DNA of 64,000 nt from assembly GCA_029961685.1 (NCBI GenBank), contig JARWKL010000003.1, positions 11,255,657 to 11,319,656 of the forward strand. The letters run 5' to 3'. The notes beneath the pieces are model-generated. The model searched no databases. It was not told the origin of the DNA and saw only the letters and a program-made list of their open reading frames with translations. The DNA is from Aristolochia californica (Eukaryota > Streptophyta > Magnoliopsida > Piperales > Aristolochiaceae). Below are positions 1 through 12,077 of the stretch, in pieces. Numbering within the stretch: the first letter of the stretch is position 1; each line of letters starts with the position of its first letter. Position numbers and translations under genes: made by a program.

Positions 1-212
1 AAGAAACACACCGGATCATCGGGAAGAGCATTCCCATCATTAAACGCATCATCGACACCAATCTCAGACTCAGGATGGTAGATGGAAGAGACGGATTCAA
101 ATATCTCGGGAGGAAGGGGAAGATTTCTGGAGACGAGATTGAGGGCACCGATCAATGTCTTGGTCTTCTGCAAATTGTCAAGAGAAGGAGGGCTCTCGAG
201 CTTGGCGACCAT
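1..212 (-). CDS. 5' part of an unrecognised protein-coding gene (first exon, runs off window)
   Basis: On the minus strand an ATG at 212-210 opens a frame that stays open for 70 codons to the window edge. The product begins [18 protein letters not shown], continues with a leucine/proline-rich stretch ([17 protein letters not shown]) and then becomes acidic (several Asp/Glu, [14 protein letters not shown]). The clean frame, the in-context ATG and the balanced amino-acid composition make a real first exon likely. I do not recognise the family. The plus-strand frame over the same bases (75-410) has low-complexity Arg/Leu-rich content and looks like a shadow. The promoter should lie between 213 and about 900. 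Confidence 0.55.
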   Translation of the reverse strand, partial: MVAKLESPPSLDNLQKTKTLIGALNLVSRNLPLPPEIFESVSSIYHPESEIGVDDAFNDGNALPDDPVCF

Positions 213-913
213 GGCGCCAAGGCAACGGCTATTCGAAATTTAGAAAATCCAGTTAAGAAACGGTTTATTTTGGTTCTGTTTCCCCTTCGGCTTTCAAAAT
301 ACTGGCGAGTCCTGTCATACGGTAGGCGCCTTTCTCCCCTTTTCTTTCACTCCGCCAAAAACCCTCTCTCACTTTTCTCTCTCCCAACGAATCTAAAGCC
401 TTTCGTCTAATGATAAAAAAACTCAAAAACGAAAGAATATATTAAGTGCCGATATGTAGTCCGCGAGCTACGGTATCTCAGTTCCCTCCTTCCTGAAGAG
501 CAACTGGCTACGTCCCATGGTTCCGTAGACTTTAGCCAAACATAGCGGTCGATACTCGGGAATATGGCACTAGGGTGCACCGTGCACCTAACGAAGATGA
601 AGAAACGTAGGCTCTTGTAGGCTCTCCACCATCTCCCCCATCGTTCCATATTGCCTATGGAGTGCGACCTTCGAGTAATTAGTTAGTGGGTTGAGGTCTC
701 TTGTTTATTAGCAAAATTAACCATGCAAATTGTTCCACCAACTAAGGATGATCATGCACCACATATGGAACCCAAAAAAAAACCATTTGATATTGATTCA
801 ATGGTCCATTAGTTGAATAGAAAGAACCATCGGGTTTATCTTGCTCCCCATGTTGATTGAATGTAGATTTAAGTGAAAAATCCAATTATTTGTATACCAT
901 TGACTTGAACTAA
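213..913. other. Intergenic: promoter side of the edge gene
   Basis: Short open frames here (for example 407-649 minus) have no recognisable protein content. The stretch probably holds the 5' UTR and promoter of the minus-strand gene at 1-212. I see no convincing TATA box and no repeat. Confidence 0.4.
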
Positions 914-1111
914 GGGTCTATTTGGAAACCCTAGAAAAGAAAATGAAAATTTGACTATTATTATTTTCAAAAATAATTAGTGAAAATGAGATAATGATCA
1001 AATTCTCATATTCACTAACTATTTTGGGAAATAATAATGGTTAAATTCTTATTTTCTTTATTTTTTTTATTTTTTTTATTTTTTATTTTCCATGGGGTTC
1101 CAAACATACCC
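914..1111. mobile_element. Tourist-like (PIF/Harbinger) MITE
   Basis: A 198-bp AT-rich element. Its left end reads GGGTCTATTTGGAAACCC and the reverse complement of its right end reads GGGTATGTTTGGAACCCC, an imperfect terminal inverted repeat of about 18 bp. It is flanked on both sides by the trinucleotide TAA (911-913 and 1112-1114), the target duplication expected for PIF/Harbinger elements. There is no coding capacity, as expected for a MITE. Confidence 0.8.
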
Positions 1112-3085
1112 TAAAAGAAAGAGTCAAAATGAGCAATTGGTTAATGCACTTTGTAAAATAGATCGCTCAAGGAAAATGAAGAAGTGAGACTGAATTGTTT
1201 TTTGTTTGTATACTTCTGTAGAAAGTGTAGTCGAGTATAATTTTCTATATTAGGGTGATTATAAGAAAGTATAAGAGAAACTCATTCATAAGATCGATTT
1301 ATACTAAATAGTAATAATAGGGCCATGCACATTTGATACCTTTTTTAGAAAATAATTTTTTTATTTACATTTTAAATGTTTTGCAACAATTTTCCTACCA
1401 GACCTCAAAAAAATCTTAAAACCTCATTGAAGAAAATCAAAATACAAAATAAAATAGGAAAACTTACACCTTATTTGGAGAGAAAGCTAGTCCCAAAGTG
1501 TCCCAAATTTGGACCTTGGATGAACTAACAATGCCAAGAAAAATGCAAGAGTTTAAATGATTTGGTTGAAAGGTTGAGTTATTTTTTACTGTATATTGTG
1601 ATTGTAGTGTTGATTTTGAGGAGGACGTGGACATGCAAAAAAGTACTCAAATGGAATCTATAGTACAATTGGCAAGAACATTGTATTTTTTAGATGTATT
1701 AGCAATTTAGATGTGGCAAAATTATTAATTATTATATTTTAATAAAATTAAATGTTTTTGGTTGTATTTTGCATGTACAACTGTAGGTTTTTATATTAAA
1801 TATTTAATTGAGTTATATTTGTGTTATTTTTATTTTTATTATTATGTTATTTACGTAGTACGTTGGATAATGAATAGTTTAAGAGATGGAATTTAAACAC
1901 TATAAAAATAATAACTATTTTGATACTATAAAAGTAAGCATTGGTATAATTATTTTACTTTTTATATATTTAATCAATAAATTAATATTATTTTGATATT
2001 ATTAAATTAATTATTAGTAATTAGACTAACTATGTGTTATATTACTTTATGTTATATCTTTAATTAATAAAATAATTAATTTAATTAATTATTTTTTGCA
2101 ATTTAAAATCTATCTTAGTTTATTAATAAAAAATTTAAGTACAAGAGTTAATAGAATAACTTTATATAATAAAATATTATTTTTATATAACTATTTGATA
2201 TTTAGATATTACAAAATTGTAATTTGATTAAAATTTTAATATTGTAAAAGTAAGCATTTGTTTAATTATTATAATTAATATATTTAATTAGTTAACTAAT
2301 ATTAATTTAATTTTCTAATTATTTCATAATTTATCACAAGTTAAAATCTATCTTTTAGTTTATTAATAAAAAAATTTTAAGTAAAAGTTATATCTATTAA
2401 AATATTTTATTAATAATTTACATTGCACTGAAATGTCTGGCTATTGTTGCTTGTGATGGTTTTGCCGACTGTACCTTCATCCATTCTGACCCTTCTATCA
2501 TTATTCAAGTACAATGGCACGCCCACGCCCACACCCAAAGGATTGCCGCCTTGGAAACTTGTAATTTAGCTCTGACTAGGGAAATTCCGGACCGGATCTT
2601 CATTATAACCGAACACTTGCTCGTTTAACAACAAGAGCTAGTAGCCCCCGCGTTCAAATTCAATTCATGCATTGAGATATTGTCTTTTTCTGTTTCTGTG
2701 TGTTTCTTTTCTAAGTTGCTAAGCTAATTATCATTTCTGTAGGTGATTGTCTGAGGTGCGTTCAGCTCTTCTTTTCATTGAATTAGTTTTGTATGCAAAT
2801 TAACTGAGGTTTTCGTGTTTTTCTTTTCTTTTCTGGCCTACCCATTTGCTGCCTGTGAATTTCGGTTTTAACTTTTAGTTTATTACTACCCAGGTGGAAG
2901 ATGATGATTGTTGGGAAGCTGAGAAGGTTCCGAGGGAGAGTACAGTGGATCAGCTGAAACAAGTTGAAGTGATCAACGTGGGAACGTGTCTTGCGTGCCC
3001 ACGACGCCCCAACGACGAGAACATGAAATTTTGCCGGGAAAAACGCCTACTTCAAAACGGTGCACATTAAATCTGAAATCCGGAG
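1112..3085. other. AT-rich intergenic DNA upstream of the EXO5 locus
   Basis: From about 1690 to 2420 the sequence is extremely AT-rich and contains two diverged copies of a block of several hundred bases. Each copy has 'taaaagtaagcatt' followed later by 'aaaatctatctta/ttt' and 'agtttattaataaaaaa'. Around 2890-2975 a short open stretch follows an intron-like acceptor and reads VEDDDCWEAEKVPRE..., which could be an exon scrap, but I cannot assign it. The rest shows nothing recognisable. Confidence 0.35.
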
Positions 3086-6000
3086 ATGTGCAACGATTCA
3101 AAAATCCATCCTCAATCAAATTTCTCTTCTTCCGAAATACCGATTGAAATCGTGAGCGAAGCTGAAATGGCTCTGATTGAGGCTGCCCTCGCCGCTGCTG
3201 CTGTTCGCTCCTCCGCTGCTGCCACCTTGTCTTATTCGTCGAGTCCCATACGACGTTTCCCGTCTGGGCGGATGCTATCAGGCTGTTCGAGTACTCAGAC
3301 AGCTCGCGACATTGAGGATTTGTCTCTCCCTGCTCGGGAAAGGGTGAAATCTCTTCGGAGTCTCTATTGAAGCGATTTCGAAAAAAGAGAGGCCTAATGG
3401 TTACTGACATCACGACCGCGGTATCGTTTCTTGTTGTTTTCGTGTTTTTGGTTACTGCTGAGCGTGGATTTTGGTTTTAATTGATGATTTAGTAGATATG
3501 CTCTTCTGCGTAAGAGCCTGTATGTTGAAAAGAATGGGAACTGGGAGGTTATTCTTGATTACCAAAAACAGAATCAATTTCGTGATCTGTAGTAGCCATT
3601 TAAACTTATGTTTAGATCCATTTATTGGTTGTAATATTGGACGCTGGCGCATAAGAATTTGGCTTCATACCTCATCCATCTGCCTTTTCACTCACTTGCT
3701 TTTAATGGAAGAACCGGATATTTCATCAATCTGAGGACCTTAAATTATGTAGAATAACGTATTTTATTTGGGTTGATCCAGAGACTGATCATATTGATCC
3801 GACGGCTTCTACATGCCAAAACCATTGTCTTTGATTGAAATTGAAACCAAGTGATTACTTGAAATCATTGTTCAGCTTCAAGAAGGCGTACCGTTGCATT
3901 GACCATCACTATTTTCCTGGTTTTTTATTTTTTTCTTAAATTTAAAGCAGCTCGCTTGAGCTCCTAGTCTTGATCTATAAGGGTTTATTTTAACCTTATT
4001 GTAATGCCAATTTTGGTTTGTAGCACATTCTGAATCATTTCCAGTTAATAAATCTTTTATTTTGGCTCGTCTGTTCCCAGAGAATATTTTTTTATTAGAT
4101 AGTACTTTCTCATCCGTCAGCTGATGTGCAAACTAAAATGGTATATCACTTGTCATATTTGTAGAATATTTCGCTTGCTTTTGCATGCATCAATATATTT
4201 TCAGATTTGGAAATTTGGGATCATGGAAATTCAATTTTACCTTTTGGTATTTTATGTATTATATTCATAATCCTCTTGTTACCTCTAGGAATGGTGTGAA
4301 AAGCAAATGGAATTCACGCTTCTCTATAGAAGACTTAAAGGACTCATGCCATGAAAGCAGGTAGTACACGGCATGCAGAACTTGAAGAGGAGGTGAGCAT
4401 TATGGTCCTGCTTTGTTCTTGTGATACTTATGGTGTGGCCATCTAGAGTTATGTTTGAAGGCCTTTGAATTATGAAAAGATATAGCTAAAAGAAATCTTG
4501 TGGACCGTATTTGATTGAGTTGTGGTTGGGGATGAAATGCTACTCAAACCCAGAGCTTGCTGGTTCTCTACAAAATGTGTTGAGGTGTTGATTGGATATC
4601 TAGGGTAACGCAGTGTTCCGGTGCTGGCCGTGAAAGTGGTACCATATTGAGACAAACTCTGAATACTAGATATGATTCGAAAGGGTTAAGGTCACCTAGC
4701 TGAGGCCACTAAATGAGTGCTCAGTGACAAAGGAGGGTTTTGGAACATTTTTTTTCATATCTTAGGATGTGAAACATATAAAATGCAAATGTGCTAGCTT
4801 CTAAGTTTACTTTTTCTCAACAAACTAAAAAGTTAGTGATCTCCTTCAAAAATCCTTGCAAAATCTACTTAAAAGATCTTGTTGTGGGATTTTCCTTGGC
4901 ATTATTTCTCATTCCTTTCTGTAAGAAACTAATAGTGCATTGCTAGAATCATTGTATTAGTCATCGCCTCTTTTAAGAAAATCATTATATTAGTAATAGT
5001 TTTCCGCTGTTCCTGTATTACATGAACATGCAAGTTTGGTGTTATGTTAACAATGTTGAGTCATTGAGACAATTTTTACTACCAATCTTGAGTTAGCAGC
5101 TAAGTGCTGTTGTCTTCTTAAAATGCTGTATTTGTTTCTTATTCCATATTTTTTAGGTATTGATGTGTTGTGTAGGTCAGGTTGGAAGATTCTTGTTCGT
5201 CTTCTAATCTGGGCATCGATTTATCTGGAATTGAGGAGTAGCTTAATCTCACAAAAATAGTGAATGTTCAAAACCAGAAATCTGAACCTGGTCTACTTGA
5301 ATTGCTTGTTTATGATAAACCTTATGACCGGCATTGTATGTTCCCTGTTAGGCATGATAATAATCCTCAAAGCAGTAAACATTTGTTTCTTTTGCAACGA
5401 CAGATTGTAAAGAGAGTTGAAGTTTCCATTCAATCAGCCGAAGACTCAAGGGCAGTAAAGCTCATGAATTTTATAGCCGGAGCAAATCAACTATTATTTG
5501 ACGGATTAACCCATGAAATTCCACTGTGAGTAGGTCACTGATTGTCATCATCGTCACTGTCTTTTTCTTTTTTATCTGCTATGCTTTTTCCAACTGTGTC
5601 AAAGGCAGCTACATGTGGCAAACATTTTGAAGCCTATCATTTGATTTCCTCTAGGTATTGGTCCCAGCTTTTGATGAAAGTTACACCAGTCATTTAAGGA
5701 TATCTGAGAGACTGTAATTACTACTCTTATATGAGGCGAATTATGTCGCATCACTATTTTATTCTGATGTCCAAATTTGTATAATTAATAAACGCAAAAT
5801 TATTGTTCTGTAATATATGATATTCCTGAATCCGCTTATGAACTAATTGAAACAACATGAATTTTACTACCCAACCAACTGCTAGTTTGTATTGGTAACA
5901 TGTAAAACAGACAAAAGATCGACTAACTTGGCCATTGATTAACTTAAACCATATGTCTGTACATGATAACCTTTTATGAAATGCATCAACAGACTGGTAA

Positions 6001-8001
6001 CTGTTATGTCTAAACTTCCAAGAGTTAATATTAGGCCTTCAAGAGTAACTGAGAATTTGGTGTGTACCATTACAAAATTTTGCTGCTGATCATAGTTTGC
6101 TGTGTGGGCCATAATGTACACTTGAGACAACTCCAAGAAGCCAGTATATATCAGGAATCATTGTTGAATCGTTTAAAATCTGTTTTATTTTTTCTTATTT
6201 GATTATGTTTGTTTCATTTTGGCTAATTTGTCACATTTCAGAGTAGGCCTAGTACAAGGTGTATGGATGGTTGGAGTGATTGATGAAATCCGAATGTCTG
6301 TGACAGAATCTGTTTAACACCCTTTGCTGGTGGACACGAAGACATGCTCTCGACCTACACTACCCTCCGAAGATCAAAAGAGAAATGAAAGGTATAATCT
6401 TCTTTTTAGTTGCATCTTGCATTGGTCTATCACGACAGAGTTGAAGATCTGTTGCTACTTGGTCTTCTTATTCAGCTATAATGAAACGTGTTAGTAGATA
6501 AATTATTTATGATTGTCTTATGGTTGAGATGGTCTGAAACCATGAGGTACTATATGCATGCAGAAAAAGTAGAGAAAAAAATCTGATGAGAAGATAATTT
6601 GATAACTTAGGGCTTATGAAGGAGGGAGAAGGAAGGCTAGCAGTGTTTAGGTTGGTGCTGTGAGTATTGAAGTGCTATAAAATTTGAAAAGTAGTAGGGA
6701 TGAGAGAAGAATTGTAAAAGAAAGGGAAAGAAGGAAAAGGAGGGAGAGAGAGACTGAACATGAGAAAGGAAGGAGAAATGTGTCCCTAGCTTTAAACATA
6801 ATAAACGGGGGTATTCTTAAACTTGACACAATTCTGGGAATACTGCCCTAAGGCCTTCTGTTACTTCAAATTTACCCTTATTTTGAAAGTAAAGTGAAGA
6901 ATTTCACATTTTGTGCATTTTTCCAATTTCTTTCTATTATATAATGGTTTTCATTACATAAAAGTTGTTTTTGATGGTATCCACTCCGTACTATTTGATA
7001 ATTGGGGTTGGAAATATACTGTCAAATTCTCCAATTTTGCAGCAACTTCTCTAATTTATTTACCTGTTTCTTGTCTATAAGTCCTCGTTTTTATTTCTCT
7101 TTGGTGCCACTTGCATGAATAGACTTATTGCAGCTGGATTGGTTGATTTTTGACAGAAATCATGTCCTCATCTCTTTTTTTACTAAATATTTTTATTTTT
7201 ATTTTTATTTTACACAATGAGAACGACATTAAGGAAGAGGAGTAAGTACGAGACGCTAATCAAGCAATAAGAAATACAATTTCACCAATCCTAACTACAT
7301 AAAGGAACACAAATAGATAGTGCAATAAGGATTCTAATCAATTGGAGCAGTACTCCTGACAACATGTGTTGCCAAGAGACACTACTACTAGCTTAGCAGT
7401 CAGCTAGGGTGCTTGCATTATCTCTTACCTGAGTGCATTTGTGTGGATAATTAAGTAACTTGATTAGTCTCTAGGATGCAGGTTCCAATTCAAGATCATG
7501 TGCAGCTTAGATCTGCACATTCACAATATTGCTGCTTGCACCACCCAAAAGAAACATTATATGCAAAGTGGACCTTTTTTTTCTGTAGACAGCTGACCCA
7601 GTAGTCTCTAAGGGATTTAATTGGCCAATCAGGAAAGGAATCATTTGAAATGATGGGTATTTTTAACCTATGAATACTTAAAGAGAATAGTTTAGCTGCA
7701 TTTGCTGGCACTTTAAGTAAGTTGTCATCTGGGACCCTTTACTCGAGTTATCCTGAAAAGCTTCTTGATAAATCATGTTTGAATTTTTTTACAGTCCATG
7801 ATAAACTCATGTTGGGATACATTGACAACTTGTTTTGTAATGGCAGGTTTCAGTTGATGTGTTACAAGTATCTGTGGGACAACTTAGTTACAAATGACTT
7901 TCCATCAACCCATTTTTTGTATTATTTTGGATTGGATCCTCAATGTACTTTGTCCTGTGACGTGAGAAATTGTCTTGCAGAATCCGGTTTGAATTCTAAG
8001 G

Positions 8002-8043
<42 letters not shown>

Positions 8044-8761
8044 TTCACGTGATGTTTAATTACTTTGTCAGTTGTTGATTCTTTTGGTTTGAGAAAAGAA
8101 ATTTAATTATCATGGTGTTCTGCTAACTCTACATGAAAACACTTCTCCCTTTGAGGTTTTTACTCCCATGATGTCTTTATCCCTCTCTTGCAGACACCCA
8201 GACGTGCAAATTTACTAGTAAATGAGAGATTTTTTCTCTGCACATAGTTTTGTCTTTGCTTCCTCTCCTTTGACATGTGCAGACATTTGGGGAATTGGTG
8301 AAATATTTTAGTGCCACATTTCATTTGCTACCATTCGCTAATGAGCAGCTTCTCTTGAGGTGATACTTCCCACTTGTTTGTATGATATTTTGATGTTTCT
8401 TGTAACTTTATTCCATGTGCATAAGGCCATGGACTTCACACTAAGTAGAGGACTCCCCTCTTCGTCTACACGCATATGACAAAAAGAAAATAAAAGAAAA
8501 AGAAGATTTTCTTTACTTTTTGCATTTGGTGCAGATACGAATACCAAGCAGACTCGTTCCCATATGATCCTACCTGGGTGAAAAGCCAAATGGAGTGGTG
8601 CCTAAAGATCTGTAAAGATCTGGATGGGAGAGCGAGAAGCCAATTATGTTTCAAACGGTGAAGAATGGAAATGCCGGTTCTGTTCATTCTCTTCCAAGTG
8701 TCTTATGGGTAACCAAATACAAAAATTAGAAGATGGGGGCCAGCAGAAGTGTTCTACCTAG
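3086..8761 (+). pseudogene. EXO5: Exonuclease V (EXO5/DEM1-type) locus with multiple disabling lesions
   Basis: Family role: a single-strand DNA exonuclease with a PD-(D/E)XK nuclease fold and a 4Fe-4S cluster. Seven exons with GT-AG junctions can be traced: 3086-3420, 4289-4392, 5404-5525, 6242-6391, 7847-8000, 8283-8359, 8535-8761. Family landmarks are present in order: IPIEIVSEAEMALIEAA at the N-terminus, the cluster-cysteine segment EWCEKQMEF, NFIAGANQLLF, the catalytic GVIDEIR and LLVDTKT (Asp...Asp-x-Lys), QLMCYKYLWDNLV, and the C-terminal cysteines WKCRFCSFSSKC. The frame breaks four times: a 2-bp excess near 3362-3365, a shift near 4341-4350, an in-frame TAA at 6315-6317 just before the LVDTKT motif, and a 10-bp tandem duplication at 8603-8622. 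Conserved splice sites and motifs suggest recent decay. Sequencing error is an alternative, but four independent lesions make that less likely. Confidence 0.82.
8008..8039. repeat. (CT)n microsatellite in EXO5 intron 5
   Basis: About 15 uninterrupted CT units directly downstream of the exon 5 donor (GTAAAT). Confidence 0.9.
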
Positions 8762-9685
8762 TACAATATAATCCAAGTCCAAATGTATGTTTTAAATGCT
8801 GATGGCGATTCAACCATTCAGTCTCCACCTAGTGAGAGCCTGGAGAAATACATTTTTTGTGCATTTGAATCAATAATGAAGACCTGACATCAACATACCA
8901 TGAAGAAGCTACTGCATGGGAATGAATGCAACATCACCCGGGAATCAGTAAAGCTCAAAACAAATGCAACAAACCACTGCCTTCTGTAATTGTTGAGTGG
9001 TGAATGGCATGGTCATAGCAGGAGGAAAATTGTTGTATCACTGCTTTGTAAGCCACATTCTAATTTATGACTACTGCCTGTAATAATCCCTATTTACGAA
9101 ATGTAATTGTTTGCTCCCATTTCTCGTGTCCTTACAAGCCATGATCACACATTCTTAATATTTGCAGAAAGGATGTCAGGATAGAGAATACATGCAAGTA
9201 GAGCCTTACTCTGTTGAAAACTTGTGATCCTAGTTGTAGGTCAATATGATGTAGATAGGTAAAATCATTTGAATATAGTTTTTTGGTTTGGATAAAATGT
9301 GAAGTTTGTTAAATGTTGTTTATGCATTCTTTTTTCATTTCTATTTTCTGAAAAAAAATCATTAAGTTATCTCGAAGAGTTGACATATGGGTGTACATAT
9401 TATTAAGGGTGTGTTTGTGCCAACTAAAAAGTACAGGAAAAAGAAGCTATGAGAAAATGTTCTTGTTTGACCAAAAAATTTTGGCTTCCCCTTCTCAAGC
9501 CCTAGAATCCAGCCTTCGCTTCCTCTTCTCCATTGCTGAATGCTTTTGTGCTGCCAACAAGCCTCTTCGAGTGTGTCTCGTTAGTGGCGTCTAGATATTT
9601 CTCTCCCCCTCTCTCTCCCACTCTTTTTTCTTGCTACAGTTTATCTTGTTCATAAATGGGAACAAGATACATCACAGGTATCTAT
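8762..9685. other. Intergenic between EXO5 locus and chimeric LTR element
   Basis: Probable 3' UTR of the EXO5 locus followed by AT-rich DNA. The open frame at 9391-9594 has no recognisable domain. Nothing else could be supported. Confidence 0.35.
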
Positions 9686-10019
9686 CCTTATGGTCTCGGA
9701 TCTGACACATGGATTCGTAGGGAAGAAGAAGATCAAGCCAAATGGAAGGTTAAAAACCCTAAGTTCGTTAAGGAGATCGCACATCCCTGAGCTCATTGAG
9801 GAGAACTCAAAACCCTGTTTAACCTAAAATCAATGCTTGACTTTCTCATTAATCTTACCCTTTAAATAGGATTCACCCTTACAAGGTTTAAGATAAAATA
9901 TTACAAAAATACCCCTATAAATAAAATATTCCAAAAATGCCCCTGTGGTCTAAAACTGAAATAAATAAAGCAAATAAAAGAAAAACAACTAAAATAATAA
10001 TGTTATTGCATGCATAATA
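9686..10019 (-). repeat. 3' LTR of the chimeric element
   Basis: Aligns throughout with 13288-13632; shared blocks include 'aggagaactcaaaaccctg' and 'acccctataaataaaatatt'. Its outer end has drifted to CCTTATG and its inner end is CATAATA. Confidence 0.8.
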
Positions 10020-10299
10020 TTACACCCCTTGGAAGAAAGAGTTTGTCCTCAAGCTCGAAGGTAGTGTCTACTCACCCGTGCCAACGTCTCTATCCGTTTT
10101 CAAGTATCAACTACGGTATCTGTGTCAGTCCTCCGGACTACAAAACTGGAGCATCCAACCAGAGAAGCAATTTTTTTTCTGCCCGCTTCACTTGTTGTTG
10201 CATACCCCAATACGGGTAAGCAACTGAACAACAAGTTGAACTATCACCTACGCCACTGGTAACTTCTGCTTCGACATTAACAGTCTTTGTGGGATCTAC

Positions 10300-11185
10300 C
10301 CCAATGGTTGCCTCATTGGCAAAATGAAGCATGTCCCCGATAACCTCAGTCGTTGGACCCAGTCTATGTTCAGCAAATTGCCCAACATACTCAACGAAAG
10401 TCTCATGGCCGTAAGCACTGAGGATGCTATCACGATATAATCGTGGTCTACTACTTTGTCAAGATCCACCAATTCAAGGTTGCACACTTGGTGAAACTGC
10501 TCAGCCATATTAAGAACATATGCAACACCCCCACTCATCCCTGCAGCAAGGTTTCTTCTAGTTTTCCCAAGTACTACTACAGTACCACCTGGCATGTACT
10601 CACAACCATCCAACCCCTTCAACCACAACTTTAGCCCCTGAGTTACACACACAAAACCTCTTAGCAACAGTTCCATTAAAATACGCCTCCCCTCCAGGTG
10701 CTCCATAGAGAGCAATATGATCAATGACTATATTATCCTTTGGATCAAACTGACTCTTTCTGGGAGGATACACTACAATCTTCCCCTCAGATAATCCCTT
10801 GCCTACATAGTCATAGCTGTCCCCTTCTAGCTCTAGAGTGAACCCTAGACAAAGGAATGCACCAAGACTTTGTCCAACACTTCCTGTCAGCTTCACATGG
10901 ATGGTATCTTTAGGTAGCTCATTCCTGTGGTATCTCGCCGTCACTTCATGATTTAGCATTGTGCCAACAACACGATTCACAATGCGAATAGGCATATCTA
11001 TGTATACTTGCAGGACACTTTTCAAGGCAGGTATACATGAAGCTATCAATTTCTTATCCAATGCCATGTCCCATGCAAGGTCTTGTTTCTGTACACAATA
11101 TTGAGCTGCATAATATTTTTCAGTTTGTAGTTGCTGCTGGGGTGCCCTTATTTTCACTGCAATAGCAGCAACAATATGAGAGAGT
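10300..11185 (-). pseudogene. Captured glutamate synthase (GOGAT) fragment, intronless
   Basis: The frame at 11193-10600 reads [12 protein letters not shown], then [64 protein letters not shown] and [20 protein letters not shown]. This is the glycine-rich alpha (GXGXG) domain near the C-terminus of plant ferredoxin- or NADH-dependent glutamate synthase. After a single-base shift near 10620 the match continues in another frame with [31 protein letters not shown] and LELVDLDKV, then fades near 10440. About 190 residues of a large multi-exon enzyme are thus collinear without introns, suggesting an mRNA-derived copy. It is a fragment without catalytic domains and is frameshifted, so it should not be functional as an enzyme. 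I cannot tell which GOGAT form it came from. Confidence 0.82.
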
Positions 11186-11480
11186 AGCATCATCTTGGGC
11201 TCAAGAGCTCCACTAATGGGACATGCAGTAATATTTGTGTTGCTGTCCTAGTGTGTCAGAATTAGTTCCATCTTGCAGATGAGTATCGGTTGTGCTCACA
11301 GCGACAGATAATTGTGTGTCATACCTCACTACTGTTACTACTTTCTGAATAATCAGAACTGGTTTCAGCAGTAACACTGTTGGTAGCACTGTTTTCTGCA
11401 GTGTCAAAACAACGCCATACAATCCAGCAATGCATTGGATTGCGCTGGAACAATAGGTAAAATTGGCAGCAGCAACATCG

Positions 11481-11666
11481 CTATAATTCTTCTGGTATGA
11501 CTCTCTGACGAATTGCTGTAGCAGCAACAGATAAATTGGCATTCATTGCCTCGGCAAGTGGAAGCCTTCCCATTGATATAGAATGCAAAATTGCCGCTGC
11601 ACCTCCCCTATCAATTTGCATGATTTCAACCTTGCACCCAACTCTTGTCTTAATACCTCTTAGCAT
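11481..11666 (-). pseudogene. Unidentified captured coding fragment
   Basis: A short minus-strand open frame reads GCKVEIMQIDRGGAAAILHS, then LPLAEAMNANLSVAATAIRQ and RVIPEEL. Its composition looks like a conserved globular protein rather than random translation. It sits between the CDKAL1-like and glutamate synthase fragments, in the same orientation. I do not recognise the source gene. Confidence 0.4.
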
Positions 11667-11678
11667 TTCTACATATAT

Positions 11679-12077
11679 CTAGCAAGCACGAAGAGCATTC
11701 CAGAACAGTGTACGTACTACAATTATACTAATCCCTCCAAGCTCCTTCAAGTATCTACTTCCTTGAGACACACATCCTACCACTACAATGGATCTACCAT
11801 CCTTTTTGCATTTTGAATTTAAATTTTCCTTGGTTGATGGACTAGGAGAATTCATAGTACACGTATTAGTGAACCAAGGATCTGCCTCCTCTAGATTATC
11901 ACGCATCACATATTCGAATGCTGAAAACTGACCAGCCATATATTCACTGTCACTCTGATTATGGAAACATCCAAAAGTCTTCATGTATATGCACTGTGTT
12001 CCAGGCATTTGTAGGGAAGAAGATACAAGGGCGCCATTGATTTTACTGGCTCTTTGATTTTTTGGTTTCATCCCCAC
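11679..12077 (-). pseudogene. Captured N-terminal fragment of CDKAL1-like tRNA methylthiotransferase
   Basis: The family adds a methylthio group to N6-threonylcarbamoyladenosine at position 37 of tRNA-Lys, using radical SAM chemistry. This frame has MPGTQCIYMKTFGCFHNQSD, SEYMAGQFSAFEYV, EEADPWFTNTCT, VVVGCVSQGSRYLKEL and GISIIVV, the N-terminal UPF0004/MTTase segment of plant CDKAL1 homologues, with the family cysteines in KTFGC, NTCT and VVGC retained. The radical SAM CxxxCxxC core and TRAM domain are absent, because the sequence leaves the family just after GISIIVV. Substitutions at otherwise strict sites (FHNQ where SHNQ is usual) fit relaxed constraint. No intron interrupts it, and it lies inside the LTR element in sense orientation. 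Confidence 0.78.

Noticed and set aside
75..410. 111-codon plus-strand open frame at the window start
   Set aside because: It overlaps the minus-strand first exon, is Arg/Leu-rich and resembles no protein.
2890..2975. Possible FBD-domain exon
   Set aside because: Only about 28 residues and no supporting exon nearby; the similarity is too weak.
2973..3413. 146-codon minus-strand frame over EXO5 exon 1
   Set aside because: It is antisense to clear EXO5 coding sequence, and its content (Gln/Arg/Ser runs) is a mirror of that exon.
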